Part shown: piece after piece, positions 38,356-47,196 of the stretch
Position numbering within the stretch: the first letter of the stretch is position 1
Layout of the letters: each line of letters opens with the position of its first letter
NCBI RefSeq assembly: GCF_902460355.1
Contig: NZ_CABPTO010000007.1
Span: forward strand, 90,860 to 154,859
Direction: 5' to 3'
Origin: Streptococcus sp. Marseille-P6264
GTDB taxonomy: Bacteria; Bacillota; Bacilli; Lactobacillales; Streptococcaceae
DNA: 64,000 nucleotides
Notes under the pieces: generated by a model
Databases searched by the model: none
Told to the model about the DNA's origin: nothing
Seen by the model: only the letters and a program-made list of their open reading frames with translations
Program-made: the position numbers and the translations under genes

Positions 38356-39179
38356 ATAAAGTCAGTTATACCTATCAGGCTGGAACTCCATTTGAGGGTC
38401 CAGCGCTTTTTGAAGTTGATTTGGAAATCAAAGATGGTAGCTATACGGCTTTGATTGGACACACTGGTAGCGGAAAATCAACCATTTTACAGCTCTTGAA
38501 TGGCTTGCTGACTCCTAGTGAGGGCAGCGTGCAAGTCAACCATGTCACCATCACTTCAAATTCCGTCAACAAGGACATCAAACAAGTTCGTAAACAGGTC
38601 GGTTTGGTGTTTCAGTTTGCTGAAAGTCAAGTTTTTGATGAGACTGTTTTGAAAGACGTGGCCTTTGGCCCGCAAAATTTTGGTGTTTCTAAAGAAGAAG
38701 CCGAGGCTTTAGCGCGTGAAAAATTAAGCCTTGTCGGCATTTCCGAAGAATTATTTGGCCGCAGTCCTTTTGAACTTTCTGGCGGGCAGATGAGAAGGGT
38801 CGCCATTGCCGGAATCCTAGCAATGGAGCCTGATATCTTGGTTTTGGATGAGCCAACAGCTGGACTTGATCCAGCAGGGCGAAAGGAATTGATGGAACTC
38901 TTTAAGAAACTGCATCAAGCTGGAATGACCATTGTTCTTGTAACCCATTTAATGGATGATGTAGCGAATTTTGCTGATACAGTTTATGTTTTGGAAAAGG
39001 GGCGCGTTGTCAAAAGTGGTCAGCCTGCTCAGGTTTTTCAAGATATTGATTTTATGGAAAAGATTCAGCTAGGAGTGCCTAAAATAACGAAATTTGCTCA
39101 AGAATTAGCTGAAAAAGGAATGAAATTTGCTCATTATCCGATTACGATTGAGGAATTTAAGGAGATGATACATGGATAA
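38340..39179 (+). CDS. ecfA2: ECF transporter energy-coupling ATPase A2
   Basis: A 279-residue ATPase: Walker [11 protein letters not shown]-loop [20 protein letters not shown], signature [13 protein letters not shown], Walker [13 protein letters not shown]. Partner of ecfA1 in the cytoplasmic half of the ECF energy module. The coding region overlaps the end of ecfA1 by 16 bp, and ecfT overlaps its own end by 8 bp. Confidence 0.93.
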   Translation: MGITLNKVSYTYQAGTPFEGPALFEVDLEIKDGSYTALIGHTGSGKSTILQLLNGLLTPSEGSVQVNHVTITSNSVNKDIKQVRKQVGLVFQFAESQVFDETVLKDVAFGPQNFGVSKEEAEALAREKLSLVGISEELFGRSPFELSGGQMRRVAIAGILAMEPDILVLDEPTAGLDPAGRKELMELFKKLHQAGMTIVLVTHLMDDVANFADTVYVLEKGRVVKSGQPAQVFQDIDFMEKIQLGVPKITKFAQELAEKGMKFAHYPITIEEFKEMIHG

Positions 39180-39966
39180 ATTGATTTTAGGACGGTATAT
39201 CCCAGGAAATTCAGTCATCCATCGATTGGATCCGCGCAGTAAATTGTTGGCCATGTTCTGCTTTATCTTATTAATTTTCTGGGCCAACAATCTCATCACT
39301 AATTTGCTGCTATTTGTTTTCGTTTTTACTCTGATTTTTCTCTCAAAAGTTCCTTTGACATTCTTTCTAAAGGGCATTCAATCAATGGTTTTCATTATTG
39401 CCTTTACCACCCTCTTCCAACTCTTTCTGACGGGGGGAGGCAAGGTACTTTTTCAGTTTGGTTTTATTAAAATTACGGAATTTGGGCTTTCACAAGCGGG
39501 GATTATCTTTAGCCGTTTTGTTTTGATTATTTTCTTTTCAACTCTGTTGACCTTAACCACGACACCGCTCAGCCTTTCAGATGCAGTAGAAGCCCTACTA
39601 AAGCCACTCAAAGTCTTTAAAGTTCCTACGCATGAAATTGGCCTCATGCTCTCTATGAGTCTGCGTTTCGTGCCGACTTTAATGGACGATACCACGAGAA
39701 TTATGAACGCTCAGAGGGCTCGCGGAGTTGATTTTGGTGAAGGAACGATTGTTCAAAAGGTTAAATCAATCATTCCAATCTTAATTCCCTTATTTGCTTC
39801 TAGTTTCAAACGGGCAGACGCCTTAGCTATCGCAATGGAAGCGCGTGGCTATAGTGGTGGTGAAGGAAGAAGCCGCTATCGACAACTTTCTTGGAAAATG
39901 ATTGACAATCTGGCTCTTCTATCTATTTTCCTGATTGGTATATTGCTCTTTATCTTAAAAAAATAA
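39172..39966 (+). CDS. ecfT: ECF transporter transmembrane component EcfT
   Basis: A 264-residue membrane protein with about five or six helices and the paired Ala-Arg-Gly coupling motifs in [13 protein letters not shown] and [13 protein letters not shown], which contact the two ATPases. It couples EcfA1/EcfA2 to interchangeable S subunits for vitamins such as riboflavin, biotin and thiamine. Last gene of the ecfA1-ecfA2-ecfT operon. Confidence 0.94.
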   Translation: MDKLILGRYIPGNSVIHRLDPRSKLLAMFCFILLIFWANNLITNLLLFVFVFTLIFLSKVPLTFFLKGIQSMVFIIAFTTLFQLFLTGGGKVLFQFGFIKITEFGLSQAGIIFSRFVLIIFFSTLLTLTTTPLSLSDAVEALLKPLKVFKVPTHEIGLMLSMSLRFVPTLMDDTTRIMNAQRARGVDFGEGTIVQKVKSIIPILIPLFASSFKRADALAIAMEARGYSGGEGRSRYRQLSWKMIDNLALLSIFLIGILLFILKK

Positions 39967-40088
39967 AGAATAGTATAAGTTTGATAGCAATATTTTTGTT
40001 AGAGATCTAATGAAATACACTAAAAATCCTTTTAAAATAATATTTTTATGTGTAAATCTCAATATTTTTGTAATATTCGTACTTAAAA

Positions 40089-40105
40089 TGTAATCTTTTA
40101 GTAAT
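40089..40105 (+). promoter_or_regulatory. WalR (VicR)-like box upstream of the LysM gene
   Basis: TGTAAT-N5-AGTAAT, one mismatch from the TGTWAH-N5-TGTWAH consensus of WalR/VicR, about 48 bp before the start codon. LysM cell-wall proteins are classic WalRK targets in streptococci. Confidence 0.45.
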
Positions 40106-40152
40106 ATTTAATGTGTATGATAGTATTATAACTAAAGGAGAAAACTTTTAAA

Positions 40153-40812
40153 ATGAGTATGAAAGTGAAAAAATTGACTCTAGCAGGAACGATTGCTACA
40201 GCAACACTATTTGCATCAACTATTGTTGCTAGTGCTGAATCTTATACAGTAAAAGCTGGAGATACCCTATCAGAAATCGCTGAAAGTAAAAAAACAACTG
40301 TTGAACGTTTGGTAGAATTAAACAAAATTTCAAATCCAGATTTTATCATGACTGGACAAGTTTTGGAATTGGGTGATTTGAAAGATATTGCAAAACAAAC
40401 AACATCAGCACCTGTTGCTTCATCAGCAACACCAGCAGTCCCAGCTCCCGTAACACCAGCTGCCCCAGTAGCTACAGAAACTCCAGTAACGACAGAAACT
40501 CCTGCAGTTACTGCAACTTCAGACTACTCTGCCTATTCATCAGACGTCGTACTCGCAAATGGTAATACTCCAGGTGCTGTAGGTTCTTACGCAGCTGCTC
40601 GTATGGCTGAAATGACAGGAGTGTCTGCATCTACATGGGAAAATATTATTGCTCGCGAATCTAACGGACAAGTCGATGCCTACAACCCATCAGGAGCAAG
40701 TGGTCTTTTCCAAACAATGCCAGGTTGGGGATCTACTGCAACTGTTGAAGATCAAATTCAAGCAGCTTACCGTGCTTACAGTGCACAAGGACTGTCTGCT
40801 TGGGCTTACTAA
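40153..40812 (+). CDS. Secreted LysM protein with transglycosylase-like C-terminal domain
   Basis: A 219-residue exported protein: a signal peptide ending near ASA-ES (residue ~28), a LysM domain ([20 protein letters not shown] to GQVLELGD, residues ~30-73), a Pro/Ala/Thr-rich linker, and a C-terminal domain ([40 protein letters not shown]) resembling soluble lytic transglycosylase/IsaA-type proteins; the Glu of RESNG is the candidate catalytic residue. AAAGGAGAAA (40134-40143) precedes ATG 40153. Activity is inferred. It probably acts in peptidoglycan remodelling. Confidence 0.83.
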   Translation: MSMKVKKLTLAGTIATATLFASTIVASAESYTVKAGDTLSEIAESKKTTVERLVELNKISNPDFIMTGQVLELGDLKDIAKQTTSAPVASSATPAVPAPVTPAAPVATETPVTTETPAVTATSDYSAYSSDVVLANGNTPGAVGSYAAARMAEMTGVSASTWENIIARESNGQVDAYNPSGASGLFQTMPGWGSTATVEDQIQAAYRAYSAQGLSAWAY

Positions 40813-40818
40813 AATAAT

Positions 40819-40852
40819 AAAAAAATGACTAGAATATCTAGTCATTTTTTCT
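40819..40852 (+). terminator. Terminator of the LysM gene (bidirectional, also toward sdaAA)
   Basis: AAAAAATGACTAGA pairs with TCTAGTCATTTTTT, giving a 14-bp stem with A/T runs on both sides. It serves both convergent genes. Confidence 0.85.
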
Positions 40853-40868
40853 TACTCAAAGATACTAT

Positions 40869-41741
40869 TTATTCTCCAAAAATTTCTTTTGAAAGTCTAC
40901 GACCTGTAGGTGTTGTAGCAAGACCGCCTTCAGCTGTTTCTCTGAAAGCAGTAGGCAGGCTAGAGCCGACCTGGTACATGACATCAATGACTTCGTCAAC
41001 AGGGATTTTGGACTCGATTCCGGCCAGAGCCATGTCCGCTGCGATGAAGGCATAGCTGGCCCCCATAGCATTTCTTTTGACACAAGGTATTTCTACCAGA
41101 CCAGCCACAGGATCGCAAATCAAGCCCAGCATATTTTTGATGACAAAACAGATAGCTTGACTAGCCTGAAAAGCAGAGCCACCAGCAGCCAAAACTAGGG
41201 CAGCTGCACTCATCGCAGAAGCGGAGCCCACCTCAGCTTGACAGCCTCCTTCTGCACCGGAAATAGAAGCGTTATTGGCAATAACCAAGCCAAAAGCACC
41301 AGCAGCCAGCAAAAAGTCTAATTGCTGTTCCTCTGTCAAATCTAGTTTTTCAATCGCTGATGTAAGGACGGCTGGCAGACAGCCAGCGCTGCCTGCCGTA
41401 GGAGTAGCACAAACCAAGCCCATTTTAGCGTTGTGCTCATTAACAGCAATAGCATTTTTTGCAGCAGTCAGCACAGTATAATCTGACAAGGCCTTCCCCG
41501 ACTGGATATAGTGGTGCAATTTGGCTGCGTCTCCACCAGTCAATCCGCTGCGAGATTTACTCTCATCAAGCCCAAGTAAAACCGAAGCTTTCATGACCTC
41601 AAGATTCCGACTCATCAGACGTAAAACTTCGTCTCTTTCCCGACCTGTCAATTCATACTCGGTCGCAATCATTAATTCAGCGACATTGCCATTAAAATCT
41701 AAATCAGCCTGCTCAACCAATTCTTTTATTGAATAAAACAT
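40869..41741 (-). CDS. sdaAA: L-serine dehydratase, alpha subunit
   Basis: A 290-residue protein of the iron-sulfur L-serine dehydratase alpha chain, with cysteine motifs in VCATPTAGSAGCLPAVLTS and the AGLVEIPCVKRN segment. With SdaAB it converts L-serine to pyruvate and ammonia. It follows sdaAB by 8 bp on the same strand. ATG 41741 is preceded by AGGAGA. Confidence 0.93.
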   Translation of the reverse strand: MFYSIKELVEQADLDFNGNVAELMIATEYELTGRERDEVLRLMSRNLEVMKASVLLGLDESKSRSGLTGGDAAKLHHYIQSGKALSDYTVLTAAKNAIAVNEHNAKMGLVCATPTAGSAGCLPAVLTSAIEKLDLTEEQQLDFLLAAGAFGLVIANNASISGAEGGCQAEVGSASAMSAAALVLAAGGSAFQASQAICFVIKNMLGLICDPVAGLVEIPCVKRNAMGASYAFIAADMALAGIESKIPVDEVIDVMYQVGSSLPTAFRETAEGGLATTPTGRRLSKEIFGE

Positions 41742-41749
41742 CTCTTCTC

Positions 41750-42421
41750 CTATTTAAAGAAATTGACATTATGGAGATGGGGGATTTTCCGAATCTCTTC
41801 GATAACCTCTTCGCAACTACGACTATCCACCTCAATGATCATAATCGCTTTCTCGCCCGCTTTTTCTCTAGTCACCGTCATTTGAGCAATATTGATATTG
41901 TAGCGTGATAGAGCCTCCGTGACATGGGCAATCATACCTGGAACATCTTGGTGGACGATGATAATGGTTGGCGTATTCATGCTGAGCGAGACTGAGAAAC
42001 CATTCAACTCAGTCACCTGAATATTTCCACCGCCAATAGATACACCCGTTACACTGATGCTTTTATAGGCGTTTTTAACCGTGATTTTTGTCGTATTTGG
42101 ATGGGGAGCATTGCTATCTTTCTGAATAGTCCAGACAATCTTGATACCGCGTTTATGGGCAATTTCAAGGCTGTTAGGGATTTCAGGATCATCTGTATCC
42201 ATTCCTAAAATACCTGCTACCAGAGCCAAATCTGTTCCATGCCCGCGATAAGTCTTTGCAAAGGAATTAAAAAGCTGGAATTCAACCTCGGTTGGTGTAT
42301 CATCAAAAATAGAGGATACGATCTTACCGATACGCACAGCCCCTGCAGTATGACTGCTGGAAGGGCCAATCATGACAGGCCCGATAATGTCAAAAACAGA
42401 TTGAAATTTTAATGATTTCAT
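41750..42421 (-). CDS. sdaAB: L-serine dehydratase, beta subunit
   Basis: A 223-residue protein of the SDH beta chain: VFDIIGPVMIGPSSSHTAGA at the N-terminus and a C-terminal ACT domain (IIVHQDVPGMIAHVTEALSR). ATG 42421 is chosen because AAGAGG lies just upstream, and the family starts near this point; an in-frame start at 42493 would add a non-conserved hydrophobic extension. Pairs with sdaAA. Confidence 0.92.
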   Translation of the reverse strand: MKSLKFQSVFDIIGPVMIGPSSSHTAGAVRIGKIVSSIFDDTPTEVEFQLFNSFAKTYRGHGTDLALVAGILGMDTDDPEIPNSLEIAHKRGIKIVWTIQKDSNAPHPNTTKITVKNAYKSISVTGVSIGGGNIQVTELNGFSVSLSMNTPTIIIVHQDVPGMIAHVTEALSRYNINIAQMTVTREKAGEKAIMIIEVDSRSCEEVIEEIRKIPHLHNVNFFK

Positions 42422-42494
42422 AAGAAACCTCTTGAACATATTTTCTAAAATTATTATATCAAACTTATCAAGTTTCTGCCTCATATCATACAAA

Positions 42495-42518
42495 AAAAGA
42501 GGACAATTGTCCTCTTTT
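42495..42518. terminator. Terminator of the tRNA-Glu/tRNA-Asn unit
   Basis: AAAAGAGGACAATTGTCCTCTTTT is a 24-bp perfect inverted repeat with a T-run on the reverse strand, just after tRNA-Asn. Confidence 0.85.
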
Positions 42519-42553
42519 CATTATTGGTAATTCGCATACCTGAAACTCTTTTA

Positions 42554-42627
42554 CTCCGCCAGTAGGACTCGAACCTACGACATCATGATTAACAGTCATG
42601 CGCTACTACCAACTGAGCTATGGCGGA
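42554..42627 (-). tRNA. tRNA-Asn(GTT)
   Basis: A 74-nt cloverleaf on the reverse strand: acceptor TCCGCCA/TGGCGGA, anticodon loop with GTT, and TTCGAGTCC in the T arm. CCA is not encoded. Confidence 0.97.
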
Positions 42628-42632
42628 TAGTA

Positions 42633-42704
42633 TAGTCCGTACGGGATTCGAACCCGTGTTACCGCCGTGAAAAGGCGGTGTCTTAACCCCTTGACCAACG
42701 GACC
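42633..42704 (-). tRNA. tRNA-Glu(TTC)
   Basis: A 72-nt cloverleaf on the reverse strand: acceptor starting GGTCCGT, anticodon TTC inside the CGCCTTTTCACGGCG stem-loop, and T arm GGGTTCGAATCCC. It lies 5 bp from tRNA-Asn and downstream of comE. Confidence 0.97.
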
Positions 42705-42766
42705 ATATATGTTCTTTTCAGAACATATTCTATTATATCAGGTTTTAAATCTTTGTCAACAGTTTT

Positions 42767-43510
42767 TTATTTATTTTTTAAAATTTCTTTTAAATGTTTT
42801 GTTCTTAGCCTAGAAACAGGGCAACGACGGCCTTCATAAAATATAATTTCCTTTGTTTTCTTATCATAATCGCAGATATTATCGATATTGACTAAGAAAG
42901 ATTTATGGGAAGCAAAGAAACGTTGGGTTTTCTCATCCTGCTCTTGGACACTGGCAATCGTTCCATAAAATTCTTTTATAAAGTTTTTTCCGACCATCCG
43001 TAACTTATGAGAGGAGCTTGAGGTTTCGATATACAAAATATCATTAAATGGCACGCGCACATCATTGCCTCGATAGCTGTATTCAAAGTAATCAACCATG
43101 TTAGTGTTTGTAATTAAGGTGTTTTTCGTATAAATGATACAATCTTTTATACGTTTTTTAAACGAATCATCGTTAATATCCTTGTCAATAAAATCAAGAG
43201 CTGATACTTTATATTTAAAGGTCATGGTCGCAAACTCTGATTTTGAAGTTACAAAGACAATAATGGCATATGGATTATGATGACGAATAAAACGAGCGAC
43301 CTCCAATCCTTTGGTCTCTTCCCCTTTAATATCTATATCCAGAAAATAAATCTGATTGACATCTTCATTTTCGACGTAGTCCTTAAATTCCTGAATTTTT
43401 CCTGTGATTTTTACCTGAATATCGAGACCCATTTCTTCAGCAATCTCTGCTAAAGTTTTTTCCATACGGAGTTGGTGGGCTAAGGTATCTTCTAATGCTA
43501 AGATTCTCAT
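42767..43510 (-). CDS. comE: Competence response regulator ComE
   Basis: A 247-residue LytTR-type response regulator. The receiver domain has the acceptor Asp58 in IYFLDIDI; the C-terminal LytTR domain (~residues 140-245) binds DNA (RVPFNDILYIETSSSSHKLR, FFASHKSFLVNIDNI). Phosphorylated by ComD, it activates comCDE, comX and other early competence genes through direct repeats. Its ATG overlaps the comD stop codon (ATGA). tRNA-Glu and tRNA-Asn lie downstream, as in pneumococcus. Confidence 0.97.
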   Translation of the reverse strand: MRILALEDTLAHQLRMEKTLAEIAEEMGLDIQVKITGKIQEFKDYVENEDVNQIYFLDIDIKGEETKGLEVARFIRHHNPYAIIVFVTSKSEFATMTFKYKVSALDFIDKDINDDSFKKRIKDCIIYTKNTLITNTNMVDYFEYSYRGNDVRVPFNDILYIETSSSSHKLRMVGKNFIKEFYGTIASVQEQDEKTQRFFASHKSFLVNIDNICDYDKKTKEIIFYEGRRCPVSRLRTKHLKEILKNK

Positions 43511-44832
43511 AAACTATTCCTTCTTTTAATTGTTAATACTTGAGTAAAATCATACTTACTTATTTCTGTATCTAGCATGATATATTCATAATTCTCTAAA
43601 ATTTCTTTCAGATTATTTAAACCTAGGCCTCTTCGATAACCTTTCGTTGAGAACTCTGGTTTATAAATTTCTTCTAAATCTAATTTTCTTTGCTTGCGGG
43701 AATTTTTTACAACAAAAATAATCTCCGTATCGAGTTGAACTAAAGTCACATGAATCATTTTTTCATAGCTTTCAATTGCGCCTTCAACAGCATTGTTTAG
43801 CAAAATACTGGCCATTCTTACCACATCTAATAGCTTAATTGGTAATGTCTCAACAGGCTCTTTAACCTCAAATGTCAAATCAATCTGGTGTTCACGCGCC
43901 TTGAACAAAGTCTCTGTCATAACGCTTCGAAGGGCTGAGTCACCAACATTATTCAAATCAAAATAGGTGTATTTGTCCGAACGTAATTTCAAATTCGCAT
44001 CGACTAAAACTTCTTGATATATTTTTTCAATTTCCTTGATATCTTGCGTATTGATGGCCGTCTGAAAGCTGGTCAGCATGCCAGCATAATCATGACGAAA
44101 GCCACGAATTTCATTATAGAGAGAAACAATTTCATCTGTGTACTGCTGCAGCTGCAACTGTTCCAATTCTCTTTGTCGAATCTCCTCTTCTTTTTCATAC
44201 TTTTCCCGAATCGCCTTCAAATAGAAAAGAGTCGTCATAAAGATCAAGAAACAAATAGTCGCTAGCATACTACTAAAACTATTAAAATGATCGTCTTCAC
44301 TTAACCAATGCGAAATATTCAATATGAGGATCGTTAGAAAATAATAAATATTAGTCTTTTGAACTGTCTTTTTAAAGGAAGAGTCTTTAAAATCTCTCAG
44401 TTGAAATTCAAAATAATCAATAGATTTTAGCATAAACAAAACAGAGATACTGTTTATCGTGATATAAAAGATAGCCCAATTACTTTTTACAAATTGATCC
44501 CCTGTAATGGATGAAATAATAACTGAAAAAAAGGTAGACGAAGCCTGAGTTGCTAAATAAAGGAAAAAAGATAAAAATAAAGAAAGATAATTAGGCAACT
44601 TTTCTTTCTTATAAAAATAAGCATAAAAAAGGAAAGGTTGCACCATTAAGATGATGTAATAGAGTAATAAATTAATCAGAGATGCTAAAGGAGCAATAAT
44701 AACTGTAAAAATACAAAGACAAATAAAGTAAAATCTAGATTTTACTTTACTCTCTACTTTTTTATATATTTTTACAATTGCAAAAATTTCTATTAATTCA
44801 CATATAAACCATAAAATGAAGTTTAATATCAT
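43507..44832 (-). CDS. comD: Competence-stimulating peptide receptor kinase ComD
   Basis: A 441-residue HPK10-type sensor kinase. The first ~200 residues form about six membrane helices that carry the peptide-binding site. The phosphoacceptor His is in NEIRGFRHDYAGM, followed by NLNN-type boxes (MASILLNNAVEGAIES) and G-box motif RRGLGLNNLKE. The N-terminal sensor half is where pherotype specificity resides. It starts 22 bp after the comC stop with AGGAG upstream. Confidence 0.96.
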   Translation of the reverse strand: MILNFILWFICELIEIFAIVKIYKKVESKVKSRFYFICLCIFTVIIAPLASLINLLLYYIILMVQPFLFYAYFYKKEKLPNYLSLFLSFFLYLATQASSTFFSVIISSITGDQFVKSNWAIFYITINSISVLFMLKSIDYFEFQLRDFKDSSFKKTVQKTNIYYFLTILILNISHWLSEDDHFNSFSSMLATICFLIFMTTLFYLKAIREKYEKEEEIRQRELEQLQLQQYTDEIVSLYNEIRGFRHDYAGMLTSFQTAINTQDIKEIEKIYQEVLVDANLKLRSDKYTYFDLNNVGDSALRSVMTETLFKAREHQIDLTFEVKEPVETLPIKLLDVVRMASILLNNAVEGAIESYEKMIHVTLVQLDTEIIFVVKNSRKQRKLDLEEIYKPEFSTKGYRRGLGLNNLKEILENYEYIMLDTEISKYDFTQVLTIKRRNSL

Positions 44833-44854
44833 TTTTATCTCCTAATTACTTCCT

Positions 44855-44980
44855 TTACTTAAAAATAATTCGAGGAAGGCCTATCTTTCTAAAATCTCCT
44901 CCAAGAACTTCTTTAAGTTCTTTTTCATTCAAGGCTGGGAATTGAGCGATTGTTTTAAAGTTTTTCTGAGTATTTTTCAT
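44855..44980 (-). CDS. comC: Competence-stimulating peptide precursor ComC
   Basis: A 41-residue ORF beginning MKNTQKNFKTIAQFPALNEK. The leader ends in ELKEVLGG, a double-glycine site cut and exported by ComAB-type transporters, releasing DFRKIGLPRIIFK (13 residues). The mature peptide starts with Asp and has Arg at position 3 and a basic C-terminus, as many Sanguinis/Mitis-group CSPs do. It does not match any pherotype I can recall. AGGAG precedes ATG 44980; comD follows by 22 bp. It is short enough to be missed by standard ORF thresholds. Confidence 0.93.
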   Translation of the reverse strand: MKNTQKNFKTIAQFPALNEKELKEVLGGDFRKIGLPRIIFK

Positions 44981-45028
44981 AATAGATTCTCCTAAAAATT
45001 TTTTCGTAAGTGTTACCTTACAAGATCT

Positions 45029-45034
45029 ATTATA
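45029..45034 (-). promoter_or_regulatory. comC promoter -10
   Basis: TATAAT on the reverse strand, 31 bp downstream of the ComE repeats. No consensus -35 is present, as expected for an activator-dependent promoter. Confidence 0.7.
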
Positions 45035-45065
45035 AATAAAATTTCAAATAATCTGTCATCTTTCC

Positions 45066-45095
45066 CTGAAATGTCATTTTTTATTCCTGAAATGT
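45066..45095 (-). promoter_or_regulatory. ComE binding site (direct repeat) of comCDE
   Basis: On the reverse strand ACATTTCAG occurs twice with exactly 12 nt between, matching the ACAnTTnAG-N12-ACAnTTnAG ComE box of Mitis-group streptococci. It lies 86 bp upstream of the comC start. Confidence 0.9.
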
Positions 45096-45115
45096 CGTTT
45101 TCTCAAAAATATAAT

Positions 45116-45140
45116 AAAAAAACACGAAATTTTTCGTGTC
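45116..45140 (-). terminator. tRNA-Arg terminator
   Basis: On the reverse strand ACACGAAAAATTTCGTGT is followed by TTTTTT. It separates tRNA-Arg from the comC promoter region. Confidence 0.8.
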
Positions 45141-45156
45141 TGAATAGTGTATATTA

Positions 45157-45230
45157 TGATCCCAGCAGGATTCGAACCTGCGACCGTTCGCTTAGAAGGC
45201 GAATGCTCTATCCAGCTGAGCTATGAGACC
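45157..45230 (-). tRNA. tRNA-Arg(TCT)
   Basis: A 74-nt cloverleaf on the reverse strand: acceptor GGTCTCA/TGGGATC, anticodon TCT in CGCCTTCTAAGCG, T arm CAGGTTCGAATCCTG. It lies between rlmH and comC, a conserved streptococcal position. Confidence 0.97.
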
Positions 45231-45273
45231 GATACCTTTTCATTCTATCAGAAAAATCTAGTATCGTCAAGAT

Positions 45274-45753
45274 TTACTTATGGTAGGGACTCCCCTGTTG
45301 AATCATGAAAGCCCGGTAAATCTGCTCTACCAAAACAAGGCGCATCAATTGATGAGGCAGGGTCAATTTTCCAAAACTCATCAGTAGATTGGCTCTTTTT
45401 TTGACAGCAGGAGACAGACCCAAGCTACCGCCAATCACAAAAGTAATGTCGGAAAAGCCACGAACTGTGATGTCGTTCAAGATCGAACTAAACTCTTCTG
45501 AAGGAAATTGCTTTCCTTCAATAGCTAAAGCAACCATAAATTCTCGTTCAGAGACTTTTGCTAAAATCCGACTTCCTTCTTTTTCGAGGATTTGCTGATT
45601 TTCTAGCTCACTGGCCTTATCTGGTGTTTTTTCGTCTGCTAATTCTACAATTTCTAACTTAGAAAATCGACTCAGGCGTTTGGCATATTCAGCAATTCCA
45701 TCCTTAAGATACTTTTCTTTTAATTTTCCAACGGTTACAAGCTTTATTTTCAT
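45274..45753 (-). CDS. rlmH: 23S rRNA pseudouridine-1915 N3-methyltransferase RlmH
   Basis: A 159-residue SPOUT methyltransferase: [20 protein letters not shown] at the N-terminus, the SAM-binding knot in [11 protein letters not shown], and the C-terminal [21 protein letters not shown]. It modifies helix 69 of 23S rRNA. The ORF ends 44 bp from tRNA-Arg. Its upstream region is part of the origin-proximal DnaA-box cluster. Confidence 0.97.
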   Translation of the reverse strand: MKIKLVTVGKLKEKYLKDGIAEYAKRLSRFSKLEIVELADEKTPDKASELENQQILEKEGSRILAKVSEREFMVALAIEGKQFPSEEFSSILNDITVRGFSDITFVIGGSLGLSPAVKKRANLLMSFGKLTLPHQLMRLVLVEQIYRAFMIQQGSPYHK

Positions 45754-45864
45754 ATTTCCATTCTATCATATCCACATGGATTTCACACTTTATTCACATC
45801 AGTTTTTTATGAAAAACTTGTTGAATCTATATATTTTCTAACCTCCATCAACATTTTTTATAAG

Positions 45865-45885
45865 TTTTCCACAACTTGTGGAAAA
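45865..45885. promoter_or_regulatory. Convergent DnaA-box pair upstream of htrA
   Basis: TTTTCCACA-ACT-TGTGGAAAA: two inverted 9-mers with a 3-nt spacer in the rlmH-htrA intergenic region. Near-consensus DnaA boxes (TTATCCACA family). Confidence 0.65.
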
Positions 45886-45955
45886 CTTGTGAATTTTAAG
45901 TTATAATTAAGAATAGATTTATATAATTTCATCAATTGTAATCAAGGAGGAAAAT

Positions 45956-47134
45956 ATGAAAAACGCTTCAAATTTCTTAAAAAAATCTTTGTTGCTTTTT
46001 ATTGTTTTAGTTGTAGGATTTATTGGCGGAAGCCTCGGAAATTTAGCCACTGCATTTCTTAATAATAAAATGGCTAATATTAGTCCTTCTAGCTCAAAGA
46101 CCACTGTATCAACGTCTTATAAAAACACAACCGACACCACAAAGGCTGTAAAAAAGGTGCAAAACGCAGTTGTATCAGTGATTACTTATACAGGTTCTAA
46201 TCAAGAAGGAGTGATCAATAATGAATCAACCAGCGATCCTCAAGTAGCTAGTGAGGGATCTGGCGTTATTTATAAGAAGGAAGGAAAATATGCCTACCTT
46301 GTCACCAATACTCACGTGCTAAATGGAGCAAAAAATCCTGATATTCTACTAGCAGATGGTAGTAAGGTTCCTGGTGAGGTTGTTGGTTCAGATGTTTATT
46401 CTGATATTTCTGTAGTAAGAATTAGCTCTGAAAAGGTGAAAGATGTAGCTGAATTTGGAGATTCCAACTCCCTGACAGTAGGAGAAACTGCTATTGCCAT
46501 CGGAAGCCCTCTCGGAACAGAATACGCCAACTCTGTTACACAAGGGATCATCTCTAGTTTAGGCAGAAATGTAACTCTCCAATCTGAAGACGGCCAAAAT
46601 ATTTCCACGACTGCCTTGCAAACAGATGCTGCTATCAACCCTGGTAACTCTGGCGGCCCACTCATCAATATCCAAGGACAAGTTATCGGTATTACGTCCA
46701 GCAAAATCTCTCACAATGGTCAAACTGCTGTAGAAGGCATGGGCTTTGCAATTCCATCGAACGATGTTGTCAATATTATCAAGCAATTAGAGAAAACTGG
46801 AACAGTAACTCGTCCTGCTCTGGGTATCCAAATGCTCGATTTATCTAATATCGCCACTTCTGACTTAGCAAAATTACGTCTGCCTTCATCTGTAAAATCA
46901 GGTATCCTTGTCCGCTCTGTGCAAGAAGGAATGCCTGCTGAAAATAAACTTCAAAAATACGATGTCATCACAAAAGTTGACGATAAGGATGTTGAGTCAA
47001 CCAGTGATTTACAATCTGCTCTCTACAGACACTCTCTGGGAGATGAGTTGAAAGTGACTTACTTTAGGGATGGTAAAGAAGCTACTACAACCATTAAATT
47101 GACCAAATCAACCCAGGACTTAAGTGACAACTAA
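45956..47134 (+). CDS. htrA: Serine protease HtrA (DegP-like)
   Basis: A 392-residue membrane-anchored protease: N-terminal helix (residues ~11-30), trypsin-like domain with His120 (VTNTHVLNG), Asp150 (YSDISVV), Ser232 (NPGNSGGPL), and one PDZ domain (~residues 290-380). HtrA degrades misfolded exported proteins and, in pneumococcus, limits competence by degrading CSP. AAGGAGG precedes ATG 45956. It is followed by a strong hairpin and then parB, in the conserved origin order. Confidence 0.96.
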   Translation: MKNASNFLKKSLLLFIVLVVGFIGGSLGNLATAFLNNKMANISPSSSKTTVSTSYKNTTDTTKAVKKVQNAVVSVITYTGSNQEGVINNESTSDPQVASEGSGVIYKKEGKYAYLVTNTHVLNGAKNPDILLADGSKVPGEVVGSDVYSDISVVRISSEKVKDVAEFGDSNSLTVGETAIAIGSPLGTEYANSVTQGIISSLGRNVTLQSEDGQNISTTALQTDAAINPGNSGGPLINIQGQVIGITSSKISHNGQTAVEGMGFAIPSNDVVNIIKQLEKTGTVTRPALGIQMLDLSNIATSDLAKLRLPSSVKSGILVRSVQEGMPAENKLQKYDVITKVDDKDVESTSDLQSALYRHSLGDELKVTYFRDGKEATTTIKLTKSTQDLSDN

Positions 47135-47151
47135 TCCTTTACATAATTGTC

Positions 47152-47183
47152 AACACACCTTTACACGATCGTAAAGGTGTGTT
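47152..47183. promoter_or_regulatory. 13-bp hairpin between htrA and parB
   Basis: AACACACCTTTAC pairs with GTAAAGGTGTGTT across a 6-nt loop. There is no T-run on either side, so it is not a standard terminator. Its 3' arm contains AAAGGTG, the only Shine-Dalgarno-like sequence near the parB start. Confidence 0.6.
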
Positions 47184-47196
47184 ATGCTATATACAA

